Source of the DNA: Hyphomicrobiaceae bacterium
Lineage (GTDB): Bacteria > Pseudomonadota > Alphaproteobacteria > Rhizobiales > Hyphomicrobiaceae
NCBI GenBank assembly: GCA_025359185.1
Contig: JANYHF010000065.1
Coordinates: 1-55,841 of the forward strand
Length of the DNA stretch: 55,841 nucleotides
Direction: 5' to 3'
In this document: piece after piece, positions 24,067-33,327 of the stretch
Numbering within the stretch: the first letter of the stretch is position 1
Layout of the letters: each line of letters begins with the position of its first letter
Position numbers and translations under genes: made by a program
Notes under the pieces: generated by a model
What the model saw: the letters and a program-made list of their open reading frames with translations, nothing else
What the model was told of the DNA's origin: nothing
Databases searched by the model: none

Positions 24067-25881
24067 ATGGACGAAACCATGACGGATGCAACAGCGGCGA
24101 AGCTGGATTTGGGGCCGATGCCGGAATGGCAGCTGTCGGATTTGTACCCAGCCGCCGATTCGCCCGAGCTGAAGCACGATCTGGAAACGGCTGCGGCGGG
24201 CGCCCAGACGCTGAAGGCGCAAGTCCAGGGCAAACTTGCCGGGCTGGCGGCGAGCAATCCCAAGGCCATGGCAACCGCGATCCGGGACTACGAAAAGTTG
24301 CACGACACGCTCGGCCGCATCGGCTCGTATGCCGGCCTCTTGTATTTCGGCGACACCGCCAATCCGGTGAACGCGAAGTTCTTCGGTGACATGCAGGAGC
24401 GGCTGACCAATATCGGCACCGATCTCCTGTTCTTCACGCTTGAACTCAACCGCATCGATGACACGGTGATCGAGACGGCGATGGCGGAGCCTTCGCTCGG
24501 CCATTACCGGCCCTGGATCGAGGATCTGCGCCGCGAGAAGCCGTACCAGCTGGATGACAAGCTCGAAGAGCTGTTCCACGAGAAGTACCAGACCGGCCGC
24601 GGCTCGTGGAACCGGCTGTTTGACGAGACCATGACCGGATTGACGTTCGAAGTGGATGGCGAAGAGCTGTCGCTGGAGCCGACGCTCAATCTCTTGAGCA
24701 ACCCCGCCGAGCCCAAGCGCCGCGCCGCCTCCGAAGCCGTCGCCGAGGTGCTGCAGGACAATATCCGTCTGTTCACGCTCATCACCAATACACTGGCCAA
24801 GGACAAGGAAATCTCCGACCGCTGGCGCGGCTTCAAGGATGTGGCCGACGCGCGGCATCTGTCGAACGCCGTCGAGCCGGAGGTGGTGGCCGCATTGGTC
24901 GAGGCTGTGCGGGCGAAATATCCGGCGACCGCGCATCGGTATTACGCCATGAAGGCCAAGTGGCTCGGCATGGACAAGCTCTCGCACTGGGACCGCAACG
25001 CGCCGCTGCCCGACCGGCCCGAACGTCTCATCGGCTGGACCGAAGCCCGGGCGACGGTGCTCGGCGCCTACCGCAGTTTCGCGCCCGAAATGGCCGATAT
25101 CGCGGGCGAGTTCTTCGACAAAAACTGGATCGACGCGCCCGTGCGCCCCGGCAAGCGCTCCGGCGCCTTTGCGCATCCGACGGTGCCGTCGGCGCATCCC
25201 TATGTGCTGCTGAACTATCAGGGTAAGGCGCGGGACGTGATGACGTTGGCCCATGAGCTTGGCCATGGCGTGCATCAGGTGCTGGCCAATGCGCAAGGGC
25301 CGCTGATGGCGCCAACGCCACTGACGCTGGCGGAAACAGCGAGCGTGTTTGGCGAGATGCTGACGTTCAAGGCGCTGCTGGCCGCCGCCCCCGACAAGCG
25401 CGAGAGAAAGGCGCTGATCGCCTCCAAGGTGGAGGATATGATCAACACAGTGGTGCGCCAGATCGCGTTTTATTCCTTCGAACGCAAGGTGCACCTCGCC
25501 CGCAAAGAAGGCGAGCTGACCGCAGACGCACTTGGAAAAATGTGGATGGAAGTGCAGGCCGAAAGCCTCGGTCCTTCGGTCGTGTTGCAGCCGGGCTACG
25601 AGAGTTTTTGGGCCTATATCCCCCACTTCATCCATTCACCGTTCTACGTCTATGCGTATGCATTTGGTGATTGCCTGGTGAATTCTCTGTACGCGGTTTA
25701 TGAGAAGGCGGACAAGGGTTTCGTCGAAAAGTACTTCGCCATGTTGAAAGCCGGCGGCACTAAGCACCACAAGGAGCTGCTGGCCCCGTTCGGGTTGGAC
25801 GCCAGCAAGCCCGAATTCTGGCAAATGGGATTGTCCGTGATCGAACGGCTGATCGACGAGCTAGAGTCGATGGAGGCGTAG
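24067..25881 (+). CDS. pepF: Oligoendopeptidase F, M3 zinc peptidase
   Basis: The 604-aa protein is a cytosolic metallopeptidase that degrades short peptides. The zinc site is TLAHELGHGVHQVLA (HExxH near residue 395), followed by LAETASVFGEMLTFKALL, which provides the third ligand Glu. AFAHPTVPSAHPYVLLNYQG and the C-terminal FIHSPFYVYAYAFGDCLVNS are typical of the PepF clade. Length fits the family. Starts at 24067 and 24079 are both possible; AAAGGA is better spaced for the latter. No operon partner is evident. Confidence 0.95.
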   Translation: MDETMTDATAAKLDLGPMPEWQLSDLYPAADSPELKHDLETAAAGAQTLKAQVQGKLAGLAASNPKAMATAIRDYEKLHDTLGRIGSYAGLLYFGDTANPVNAKFFGDMQERLTNIGTDLLFFTLELNRIDDTVIETAMAEPSLGHYRPWIEDLRREKPYQLDDKLEELFHEKYQTGRGSWNRLFDETMTGLTFEVDGEELSLEPTLNLLSNPAEPKRRAASEAVAEVLQDNIRLFTLITNTLAKDKEISDRWRGFKDVADARHLSNAVEPEVVAALVEAVRAKYPATAHRYYAMKAKWLGMDKLSHWDRNAPLPDRPERLIGWTEARATVLGAYRSFAPEMADIAGEFFDKNWIDAPVRPGKRSGAFAHPTVPSAHPYVLLNYQGKARDVMTLAHELGHGVHQVLANAQGPLMAPTPLTLAETASVFGEMLTFKALLAAAPDKRERKALIASKVEDMINTVVRQIAFYSFERKVHLARKEGELTADALGKMWMEVQAESLGPSVVLQPGYESFWAYIPHFIHSPFYVYAYAFGDCLVNSLYAVYEKADKGFVEKYFAMLKAGGTKHHKELLAPFGLDASKPEFWQMGLSVIERLIDELESMEA

Positions 25882-25907
25882 GGCATTCGGTGTCCAGAGC
25901 TTTTTCG

Positions 25908-25977
25908 CCCCACCCCCACCCCGGCCTTCGCCGGGGCAGGCAAGGTCTCCCCATTCAAAGGGGAAGAGACGTGGGGC
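25908..25977. repeat. Three-way palindromic repeat
   Basis: Outer arms GCCCCAC (25908-25914) and GTGGGGC (25971-25977) enclose two hairpins, CCCCGGC-cttc-GCCGGGG (25919-25936) and a TCCCC/GGGGA stem. It could fold as a three-arm junction. Similar elements are common between genes in Rhizobiales. It may also end pepF transcripts. Confidence 0.7.
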
Positions 25978-25998
25978 AGGAAGACCAACGAGGATTGC

Positions 25999-26574
25999 AT
26001 GACCTTGCCCGCTAACAAAACCGCTCTACTCGTCATCGACGTGCAACGTGCGTTCGACGAGATCGAGGCGGCGGGTAACCGGCGCAACAACCCGGAGGCG
26101 GTGGCGCGGATTGCGGAGCTGCTGGCGGTGTTTCGCATGGCGGGTGCGCATATCATCCACATCCGCCATGCATCGCTGGAACCGCAATCGCGGTTACGCG
26201 CGTCAGAGCCTGGTTACGCCGTGATGGACGCGGCCCGCGAACATCCCGGTGAGCCTGTGCTGGTCAAGAACGTCAACTCAGCCCTCATCGGCACCAACCT
26301 GCAGGCCCGCCTGCATATTGCAGGTATCAACACTGTGGTGATCGTGGGCGCGACCACCAACCATTGCGTGGAAACGACCACCCGCATGGCCGGCAATCTC
26401 GGTTTCCACGCCAAGCTCGTGCGCGATGCTACGTGGACGTTTGATCGCCAAGGCGCCGACGGTGAGACGTACACTGCCGAGCAGGTGCACGCGATGACGC
26501 TGGCCAACCTCAATGATGAGTTCGCCGAGATCGTAACAACGGCGGAGGTTGTTGCAAGGTTGAGCGGACATTAG
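25999..26574 (+). CDS. Isochorismatase-like cysteine hydrolase
   Basis: The 191-aa product carries the catalytic triad of the cysteine hydrolase family: Asp in LLVIDVQRAFDE near residue 14, Lys in VLVKNVNSALIGTNL near residue 91, and Cys in VGATTNHCVETTTRMAG near residue 123. Members hydrolyse isochorismate, nicotinamide, N-carbamoyl compounds or other amides; the sequence does not tell which. The cis-peptide region (GATTNHCV) is intact. It is separated from pepF by a palindromic repeat and converges on xylB. Confidence 0.9.
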   Translation: MTLPANKTALLVIDVQRAFDEIEAAGNRRNNPEAVARIAELLAVFRMAGAHIIHIRHASLEPQSRLRASEPGYAVMDAAREHPGEPVLVKNVNSALIGTNLQARLHIAGINTVVIVGATTNHCVETTTRMAGNLGFHAKLVRDATWTFDRQGADGETYTAEQVHAMTLANLNDEFAEIVTTAEVVARLSGH

Positions 26575-26589
26575 CGTAGGTTGGGTCAT

Positions 26590-28068
26590 TTAAGTCATCG
26601 CCAAGCGAAGGGCCTTGTACAGTTTGCGATAGCGCGCGAACCCTTCCGCATAGACTACGGTTTTGGCGGGATCGGGCACGAACCGGTCACTCACCTTCGG
26701 CTTCGTACACACCATATCCACGGCCTCGCCGGTTAATGCAATGCGCGCCAGCCGGGCGGCGCCGAAGGCCGGGCCAAGTTCGGTGCCGTCCAGCCGCGAC
26801 AGGGGCAACCCGCTCACATCGCAGATGATCTGTAGCCAGAGCGCGCTACGGGTACCGCCGCCAGTCACGCCCGCCTCGTCGAGCTCAGTGCCCGCCGATG
26901 CCAGCACACCGCGCGCCTCGCGGATGGAATAAGCAACGCCCTCCAGCACGGAGCGGGTCATATCGGCGGCCGTCGTAGAGGCACTCAACCCGGCGAACAC
27001 GCCACGTGCCGACGCATCGTTGTGGGGCGTCCGCTCGCCCGCGAGATAGGGCAGGAACAGCACCCCCCGCGCACCCGGCGGCACCATCGCGGCCTCGCGC
27101 AACAGCCCGTCGATATCGTCGGCGCGGCCCAGCACCCCGGCGGCCCAGGCCAGGCAGCTCGCGCCATTCAGCATCGCAGCCATCTGGAACCAGCGGCCGG
27201 ACACGCAATGGGCAAAGGCATGGACGAGGCTCTCGGGGCGGGGCCGGTAGCGCGCGGTGGTGACAAACAGCTGGCAGGACGTGCCCAGCGAAATGAACGC
27301 ATCGCCATCACCGATCGCACCGAGACCCACAGCAGCCGCAGCCGCATCTCCCGCGCCACCTGCGACGATAACTCCGGGATGCCAGCCGAATTCAGCGCAA
27401 AGCGCTGGCAACACCACACCCGACACTTCCGTGCCTTCGACGACGCGCGGCATCTGCTCCAGCACCAGGCCACTTGCCGCCAGAGCCTCCGCCGACCAGC
27501 ACCGGCGCGCCTCATCCAGCCAGAGCGTGCCCGCCGCGTCGCACATATCTGTGGCCCGGTCGCCGGTGAGATGCAGGCGGACGAAATCCTTCGGGCACAG
27601 CACTGTGGCGATGCGGCGGAACACACCTGGCTCGTGCTCGCGCAGCCACAACAGCTTGGGCGCGGTCAGCCCTGGCATCGGCGGCACACCGGCGACCATC
27701 GGCAACGCGGGCATCGCGGCCAACAGCCCGGCACATTCGGCCTCGGCACGGCCGTCATTCCACAGTATGGCGGGGCGTAACGGCGTGCCGTTGGCATCCA
27801 GAACCACGGCGCCATGCATCTGCCCGCTGAGACCGATTGCACGCACACAGGAAAAATCCGCCGCCGCCTGCGTTCGCAGCTGCGCCAACGCCACCCGTGC
27901 CGCCTCGATCCAATCCTCCGGCCGCTGCTCCGACCAGCCCGGCCATGGCCGCGAGGTTGTCAACTGCACTGACGCGCTCGCCCGGACCGTCTGCGCGAGG
28001 TCCACCAGCACGGCCTTCACCGCCGAGGTGCCGATATCAAGTCCGAGGATGAAGCCGTCTGTAGTCAT
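26590..28068 (-). CDS. xylB: Xylulokinase
   Basis: This FGGY-family sugar kinase of 492 aa phosphorylates D-xylulose to xylulose 5-phosphate for the pentose phosphate pathway. Diagnostic segments are LGLDIGTSAVKAVLVD, WSEQRPEDW, AIGLSGQMHGAVVLD, RPAILWNDGRAEAEC, AGGAGDAAAAAVGLGAIGDG, LPYLAGERTPHND and GGGTRSALWLQIICDVSG. No xylose isomerase or transport genes are next to it. The D-lyxose isomerase-like gene at 34.7 kb would supply its substrate. It is divergent from the glutathione S-transferase gene. Confidence 0.95.
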   Translation of the reverse strand: MTTDGFILGLDIGTSAVKAVLVDLAQTVRASASVQLTTSRPWPGWSEQRPEDWIEAARVALAQLRTQAAADFSCVRAIGLSGQMHGAVVLDANGTPLRPAILWNDGRAEAECAGLLAAMPALPMVAGVPPMPGLTAPKLLWLREHEPGVFRRIATVLCPKDFVRLHLTGDRATDMCDAAGTLWLDEARRCWSAEALAASGLVLEQMPRVVEGTEVSGVVLPALCAEFGWHPGVIVAGGAGDAAAAAVGLGAIGDGDAFISLGTSCQLFVTTARYRPRPESLVHAFAHCVSGRWFQMAAMLNGASCLAWAAGVLGRADDIDGLLREAAMVPPGARGVLFLPYLAGERTPHNDASARGVFAGLSASTTAADMTRSVLEGVAYSIREARGVLASAGTELDEAGVTGGGTRSALWLQIICDVSGLPLSRLDGTELGPAFGAARLARIALTGEAVDMVCTKPKVSDRFVPDPAKTVVYAEGFARYRKLYKALRLAMT

Positions 28069-28160
28069 GCAAACCCGCCGCTCTACTCCGATGGCACACT
28101 TGCCAACGCTGCGAAAGCAGGAAACAACCCTGCAACGCTATCCCAAAACAGGAGCATCCC

Positions 28161-28787
28161 ATGATCGACGCCTATATCGCTGGCGGCACCAATGCGCAAC
28201 GCGTGACCATTGCGCTGGAAGAGACCGGCCTGGCCTATCAGGTCAAGAAGCTGAACTTCCAGGCGGGAGACATGAAGAAGCCCGAATACCTCAAGCTCAA
28301 CCCCACCGGCCGGATGCCGACCATCGTCGACTCTGATCCAAAAGGGGGCGACGCCAAAGGCGGACCGTTTGTGCTGACACAAACCGTCGCCATCATGCTC
28401 TATTGCGCCGACAAGGCCGGCAAGCTGCTGGGCAGCGACGCGCAGAGCAAAGCGCGCGTTCATGAATGGCTGATGTTCCAGGCCACCGACCTGTCGCCCG
28501 GCATGGGCTTTGCCTTTATGCTCGCCGAGCGCGCCGAGCCGAAGATCCCGCAGGCCCGGCCGCTGATCAAGGAGCGCGTTCTTGGCCTCTATAAGTTCAT
28601 GGATGACCAGCTTGGCCACAGCAAATGGCTGGCGGGCGACCAGTTTTCGCTGGCCGACATCCTCGCCTTCCCGATGGCCGAGACCTTCGAGCACGACAAG
28701 TTCGCCGAGTTCAAGCACATCACCCGCTGGCGCAAAGACGTGGCAGCCCGCCCGGCTGTCGAGCGCGGCATGAAGGCGGCGGCGTAG
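28161..28787 (+). CDS. Glutathione S-transferase
   Basis: The 208-aa product has the thioredoxin-like N-terminal domain (MIDAYIAGGTNAQRVTIALE, KLNPTGRMPTIVD with the cis-Pro) and an all-helical C-terminal domain (YKFMDDQLGHSKWLAGDQFS, LADILAFPMAETFE). SLADI and the N-capping motif are typical. It resembles the YfcG/YghU-like bacterial branch rather than a detoxification GST. An insert DPKGGDAKGGPF sits after the cis-Pro. The aminotransferase gene follows on the same strand after 82 bp. Confidence 0.9.
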   Translation: MIDAYIAGGTNAQRVTIALEETGLAYQVKKLNFQAGDMKKPEYLKLNPTGRMPTIVDSDPKGGDAKGGPFVLTQTVAIMLYCADKAGKLLGSDAQSKARVHEWLMFQATDLSPGMGFAFMLAERAEPKIPQARPLIKERVLGLYKFMDDQLGHSKWLAGDQFSLADILAFPMAETFEHDKFAEFKHITRWRKDVAARPAVERGMKAAA

Positions 28788-28869
28788 CAGGACAGTTTTG
28801 AACCGGATGGCCGGCGCCTTGAGCCCGGCCGCCCGGTTGGATTGCGTCATCCAGCCCGGAGTGTCCGTC

Positions 28870-30192
28870 ATGTCTCTCCCAAATACCGATCTCGACAGCG
28901 CGCTGGCGGAGGCCGAGGCGCGTTACACCGCCGCAAATCCGCTGAGCCGCGCGTTGGCCGAAACGGCGGCGCGGGCGCTGCCGGGTGGCAACACAAGGAC
29001 CATCTTGCATTACACGCCGTTTCCCGTGGCGCTGGCGGGCGGCGATGGCTGCCACGTCACGGATATCGACGGCCACCGCTATGCCGACTACCTCGGCGAG
29101 TATTCGGCCGGGTTGTACGGACACAACGATCCGCGCCTGCTCAGTGCCATCAAGCATGCGCTCGAAGCCGGGGTGACGCTCGGCGGGCCAAACCGGCATG
29201 AGGGGGAGCTGGCGGCGCTGATATCGCAGCGTATCCCGTCCATCGAGCGACTGCGCTTTTGCAATTCTGGCACCGAGGCCAATCTGTTTGCGATGTCGGC
29301 CGCGCGCGCCTTCACGGGCCGCGAGCATGTCATGGTGTTCGATGGCGCCTATCACGGCGGCGTCTTCTATTTCGGTCAAGTGAAGCCACCGATCAACGCG
29401 CCGTTCCCGTGGGTGATTGCGCCGTACAATGATACCGCCGGTACTCTGGCGCTCATTGACAAGCACGCCAGCCAGCTCGCCGCCGTGGTGATCGAGCCGA
29501 TGCTGGGCGGCAGCGGCTGTCTCCCGGCTGAGCTGGCGTTCCTGAAAGCCATCCGCGAGGCCTGCACCCGCTACGGCATTCTGCTGCAGTTCGACGAGGT
29601 GATGACTTCGCGGCTCGCGCCCGGCGGCTTGCAGGGGGCCTTGGGCATCACGCCCGACCTGACGGCGCTCGGCAAATATCTCGGCGGCGGCATGACATTC
29701 GGCGCGTTTGGCGGCCGGGCCGATATCCTGGAGCGGTTCAATCCCTACCGCGCCGGGGCCATCGCCCACGCGGGCACCTTCAACAACAATGTGCTGACGA
29801 TGGCGGCGGGGCTGACGGGCCTGCGCGACATCTACACGCCCGCCGCCGCTGTCGCGTTGAATGCCTCCGGCGACCGGCTGCGCGAGCGACTTCAGGCGCT
29901 GACGGCCAGGCACGGCGCGGGCGTGACGGTGACGGGCGTCGGCTCGATGCTGAACATCCATCTCCAGAGCGGAGAGGTCCGGCGGCCCGAGGACCTGTGG
30001 CACGAGGGCACGATGGCGAGGCGCTATGAGAGGCTGAAAGCGCTGTTTCATCTCGATATGCTGGCGTCTGGCCACTATCTCTCCCGGCGCGGGTTCGTCT
30101 CCCTGTCGCTGCCGATGACGGAGTCCGGCCACGACGGCTTCGTTGCCGCCGTAGATGAATTTCTCACCGTCCGCCGCAACCTGCTCGATTGA
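28870..30192 (+). CDS. Class III aminotransferase, glutamate-1-semialdehyde aminomutase-like
   Basis: The start MSLPNTDLDSALAEAEARYT gives 440 aa. PLP-enzyme features are clear: CNSGTEANLFAMSAARAFTG near residues 131-150, VFDGAYHGGVFYF, VVIEPMLGGSGCLP, the cofactor-binding Asp in LLQFDEVMTSRLAPGG and the Schiff-base Lys in ALGKYLGGGMTFGAFGG. This is the HemL-like subgroup, but the context (GST, cytochrome c, lut genes) does not suggest haem synthesis, so it is probably a paralogue acting on another amino compound. Confidence 0.88.
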   Translation: MSLPNTDLDSALAEAEARYTAANPLSRALAETAARALPGGNTRTILHYTPFPVALAGGDGCHVTDIDGHRYADYLGEYSAGLYGHNDPRLLSAIKHALEAGVTLGGPNRHEGELAALISQRIPSIERLRFCNSGTEANLFAMSAARAFTGREHVMVFDGAYHGGVFYFGQVKPPINAPFPWVIAPYNDTAGTLALIDKHASQLAAVVIEPMLGGSGCLPAELAFLKAIREACTRYGILLQFDEVMTSRLAPGGLQGALGITPDLTALGKYLGGGMTFGAFGGRADILERFNPYRAGAIAHAGTFNNNVLTMAAGLTGLRDIYTPAAAVALNASGDRLRERLQALTARHGAGVTVTGVGSMLNIHLQSGEVRRPEDLWHEGTMARRYERLKALFHLDMLASGHYLSRRGFVSLSLPMTESGHDGFVAAVDEFLTVRRNLLD

Positions 30193-30280
30193 CGCAGGGA
30201 TGCAGCATTTCGCCTCGTGAAGCTGGTCCACAGGCCTGCCACAATCGTTGCTACACATAACTGATGATTGGGAGTTCTGA

Positions 30281-30706
30281 ATGATGCTGCGACAGGTAGG
30301 CCTTGCAACGATCACGATCTTTGCGGCAGCCGTAAGCGCCTCCGCAGGCGGCGACGCCGAGGCCGGCAAAAAGGTCTTCAACAAGTGCCTCGCCTGCCAC
30401 AACGTGGGCGAAGGTGCCGTCAACAAGGTAGGTCCAGCGCTGACCACGGTCGTGGGCCGGACGGCGGGCACGTACCCGGACTTCAACTATTCGACGACGA
30501 ACAAGAACGCTGGCGCCCAGGGTCTCGTCTGGACAGAGGAGAACATCATCGCCTATCTCCCTGACCCGGCCGCCTTTATGAAGAAGTTCCTGACCGACAA
30601 GGGCAAACCGGAACTCTACATCGATCCACCAAAGATGTTGTTCAAGTTGGCTGACGAAACCCAGCGCGCCGACGTGGCGGCGTATTTGAAGACGTTTGCG
30701 AAGTAA
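30281..30706 (+). CDS. Periplasmic class I cytochrome c
   Basis: The 141-aa product has a signal peptide (MMLRQVGLATITIFAAAVSA) and the haem site CLACH near residue 39. GPALTTVVGRTAGTYPDFNY follows, and the distal Met is likely in DPPKMLFKL. It matches soluble mitochondrial-like cytochrome c2/c550 proteins that shuttle electrons in the periplasm. It stands 163 bp before lutA with a palindromic repeat in between; a role as acceptor for lactate oxidation is conceivable only as inference. Confidence 0.93.
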   Translation: MMLRQVGLATITIFAAAVSASAGGDAEAGKKVFNKCLACHNVGEGAVNKVGPALTTVVGRTAGTYPDFNYSTTNKNAGAQGLVWTEENIIAYLPDPAAFMKKFLTDKGKPELYIDPPKMLFKLADETQRADVAAYLKTFAK

Positions 30707-30711
30707 ATTGT

Positions 30712-30836
30712 CATCCCGTGCGCGGCGCAGCGCGTCTTCGCGTTGCGTTGCAGACACGGGGTCCTGCTCAACGTTCAGGCGATAGAGCCGCGCCGCACCA
30801 TAGAGAATACTGCAGCGCATCCGGGACAACGGTGGC
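30712..30836 (+). repeat. Bipartite palindromic repeat, copy B
   Basis: It begins GTCATCCCGTGCGCGGCGC and ends GCAGCGCATCCGGGACAAC. It lies between the cytochrome c gene and lutA, just 34 bp before the likely lutA start. Confidence 0.8.
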
Positions 30837-30869
30837 GTTGGGGGCTGGCTCGTTCGGCGCGGGCCAGCT

Positions 30870-31694
30870 ATGACGGAAGGAGCCTGTGCCGATCCAACCC
30901 CCAGAGTCACCAATTTGACTTCCCCCGATGTTCCCACCCCACGCCGTCAAGTCGCGTTGTTCGTGACCTGCCTGGTTGATCTGTTCCGCCCGAGCGTCGG
31001 CATGGCAGCCGTAAAACTGCTGGAGGATGCGGGCTGCGATGTGGTGGTGCCAGAGGGGCAGACCTGCTGCGGGCAGCCGGGTTTTAACTCCGGCGACCGC
31101 CCGGCGGCCGTCGCCATCGCCAAGCGGGCCATCGCACTGCTGGAACCCTATGACCACATCGTCGTGCCATCGGGCTCTTGCGGCGGCATGATCAAGAAGC
31201 ATTATCCCGATCTGTTCAAAGGCGATGCGGAGTGGGCGCCCCGTGCCAAGAAAGTCGCGGCCCGAACGCATGAGCTGACGGCGTTCCTGACGGGCGTTCT
31301 GGGCATAACCTCAGTGAGCGCATCGTTCCCCGCCAAAGCCACCTATCACGACAGCTGTTCTGCATTGAGAGAAATGGGCGTTCGCGCACAACCGCGCCAG
31401 CTGCTCGCAAGCGTCGACGGGCTGACGATCTCGGAATTATCAGAACGCGAAGCCTGCTGTGGCTTCGGCGGCACCTTCGCCGTGAAGTACCCGGACATTT
31501 CCAACGCCATCGTCGAGAAGAAAACCGCAGACATCACCGCGACAGGCGCAGAGTTGCTCATTTCGGGCGACATGGGCTGCCTGCTGAACATGGCGGGGAA
31601 ACTCAAACGCGAGGGATCGTCCGTGCGAGTCCGCCACGTCGCCGAAGTGCTGGCCGGCATGGTGGACATTCCCGCTATCGGGGAGGGTGCATGA
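30870..31694 (+). CDS. lutA: L-lactate oxidation iron-sulfur subunit LutA
   Basis: LutA, LutB and LutC together oxidise L-lactate to pyruvate. The 274-aa protein has the two CCG cysteine-rich domains of the family: TCCGQPGFNSGDRP near residue 69 and EACCGFGGTFAVKYPD near residue 195, plus SGSCGGMIKKHYPDLF and TYHDSCSALREMG. The start is uncertain; the ATG at 30870 adds about 20 residues before the conserved VALFVTCLVDLFRPS, and a TTG at 30915 would fit the family length better. lutB follows after a 200-bp gap that contains a palindromic repeat. Confidence 0.92.
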   Translation: MTEGACADPTPRVTNLTSPDVPTPRRQVALFVTCLVDLFRPSVGMAAVKLLEDAGCDVVVPEGQTCCGQPGFNSGDRPAAVAIAKRAIALLEPYDHIVVPSGSCGGMIKKHYPDLFKGDAEWAPRAKKVAARTHELTAFLTGVLGITSVSASFPAKATYHDSCSALREMGVRAQPRQLLASVDGLTISELSEREACCGFGGTFAVKYPDISNAIVEKKTADITATGAELLISGDMGCLLNMAGKLKREGSSVRVRHVAEVLAGMVDIPAIGEGA

Positions 31695-31727
31695 TGCCAG
31701 TTGTTTTTGCGGGTCATCAATACCGCC

Positions 31728-31876
31728 CGTCATCCCGGATGCGGTGCAGCATACGTCATGGTGCAACGCCGATCCGGGATCATGCCAGCCGCACCAGTAT
31801 CCGCCCGTCGAACAAGATCCCGTGTCTGCCGTCAACCGCTGAAGAAGCGCTGCACCGCGCACGGGATGACAGGCCG
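31728..31876 (-). repeat. Bipartite palindromic repeat, copy C, inside the lut operon
   Basis: Read in reverse complement it matches copies B and D (GTCATCCCGTGCGCGGTGC to ATCCGGGATGACG). It fills nearly all of the lutA-lutB gap and could form large hairpins in the lut mRNA. Confidence 0.85.
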
Positions 31877-31896
31877 TTGGCTTGGAGGTTGGCCCG

Positions 31897-33327
31897 ATGA
31901 CCGGCAACGGCCGCTCCTTTGATGCGCGCGTCGGTGGGGCGCTGGTGGACCCCAATCTGCAGCAGGCGCTGAGCAATGTGCGCACCAACTTTGTCGGCCG
32001 CCGCGCCGCCGCCAAATCGGCATTGCCGGAATGGGGCGATTTGTCGAACGAAGCCACGGCCATCAAGAACCACGTCCTCACGCATCTGGACGTCTACCTC
32101 GAAGCCTATGAGGCCAAGGCGACGGCGGCGGGAGCGACGGTGCATTGGGCTGCAACGGCGGCGGACGCCCGCGACATTATCTTGCGTCTTTGCCGGGAGG
32201 CGGGCGCCAAGACCGTCACCAAGGGCAAGAGCATGGTGGCCGAGGAAATCCACCTCAACCAGCACCTCGAAGCCAACGGCATCACGCCAGTCGAGACCGA
32301 TCTTGGCGAATACATCATTCAATTGCGTGGAGAAATTCCCAGCCACATCATCGCGCCCGCCGTGCATCTGACCAAAGCGCAGGTCGAGGCCGATTTCCGC
32401 AAAGAGCACACCCATCTCGATCCGGCACGCAGCCTTCAGGAGCCGCGCGAACTGGTGAACGAGGCGCGCGGCATTCTGCGCTCGAAGTTCCTCGCCGCAG
32501 ACGCCGGCATCACTGGCGCAAACTTTCTCATTGCCGAGACTGGCACCTCGGTGATCGTCACCAATGAGGGCAATGGCGACCTCACGCAGGTTCTGCCACC
32601 CGTGCACATCGTCATCACGTCGATTGAGAAGATCGTGCCGACGCTGGAGGATGTGAGCACGATTCTGCGGCTGCTGGCGCGCTCAGCGACGGGGCAGGAT
32701 GTGTCAACGTACACCACCTTTTCTACCGGCCCCAAGCGCGCGGCCGATCCGGATGGCCCCGGCGCCTATCACGTTGTCATTCTCGACAATGGGCGTTCTG
32801 AAATGCTCGGAACGGAACTGCAAGACGTGCTGCGCTGCATCCGCTGCGGCGCGTGCATGAACCATTGCCCGGTCTACCAGGCCATCGGGGGGCACGCTTA
32901 CGGCGCGGTCTACGCCGGTCCCATCGGCTCCGTCCTGACGCCCGCTTTGCCTGGCGGTGCGGCGGCCAAGGACCTGCCAAACGCCACCCCCTTCTGCGGC
33001 CGCTGTGAGGAAGTCTGCCCGATGCAGATCCCCCTCCCCGGCATGATGCGCCATTTCCGCCAAGAGCAGGTGCGGATGGCCAAGGCACCCACAGGCCAGC
33101 GGATCGGCCTCGGCCTGTGGGCGTATCTCGCGCAACGACCGCGGCTCTACCGCCTATTCACCCGCGCCAGTACGCGCGTTCTCGAAATGTGGAGCGGCGG
33201 CAAGGGCCGGACGCGCTGGCTACCGCTGGCCAGCGGCTGGACCCGCCACCGCGACCTCCCCGCCCCGCAAGGCCGGACGTTCCACGATCTGTGGGCGGAG
33301 CGGCAGAAGCAGCGGGGCAAGTCGTGA
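31897..33327 (+). CDS. lutB: L-lactate oxidation iron-sulfur protein LutB
   Basis: The start MTGNGRSFDARVGGALVDPN follows GGAGG and gives 476 aa. The N-terminal two thirds form the DUF162/LUD domain (KTVTKGKSMVAEEIHLNQHL, ETDLGEYIIQLRGEIPSHII, GITGANFLIAETGTSVIVTN). Two 4Fe-4S clusters follow: CIRCGACMNHCPVYQAIGGH near residue 315 and CGRCEEVCPMQIPLP near residue 368. The C-terminus (RTFHDLWAERQKQRGKS) matches LutB. Its stop overlaps the lutC GTG in a GTGA junction. Confidence 0.96.
   Translation: MTGNGRSFDARVGGALVDPNLQQALSNVRTNFVGRRAAAKSALPEWGDLSNEATAIKNHVLTHLDVYLEAYEAKATAAGATVHWAATAADARDIILRLCREAGAKTVTKGKSMVAEEIHLNQHLEANGITPVETDLGEYIIQLRGEIPSHIIAPAVHLTKAQVEADFRKEHTHLDPARSLQEPRELVNEARGILRSKFLAADAGITGANFLIAETGTSVIVTNEGNGDLTQVLPPVHIVITSIEKIVPTLEDVSTILRLLARSATGQDVSTYTTFSTGPKRAADPDGPGAYHVVILDNGRSEMLGTELQDVLRCIRCGACMNHCPVYQAIGGHAYGAVYAGPIGSVLTPALPGGAAAKDLPNATPFCGRCEEVCPMQIPLPGMMRHFRQEQVRMAKAPTGQRIGLGLWAYLAQRPRLYRLFTRASTRVLEMWSGGKGRTRWLPLASGWTRHRDLPAPQGRTFHDLWAERQKQRGKS

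Noticed and set aside
23962-25635. 557-aa minus-strand open frame
   Set aside because: It is antisense to the intact pepF gene with its HExxH site; the high GC leaves shadow frames open.
28720-30486. 588-aa minus-strand open frame
   Set aside because: It runs antisense through the aminotransferase and cytochrome c genes, both with clear motifs, and has no family signature.
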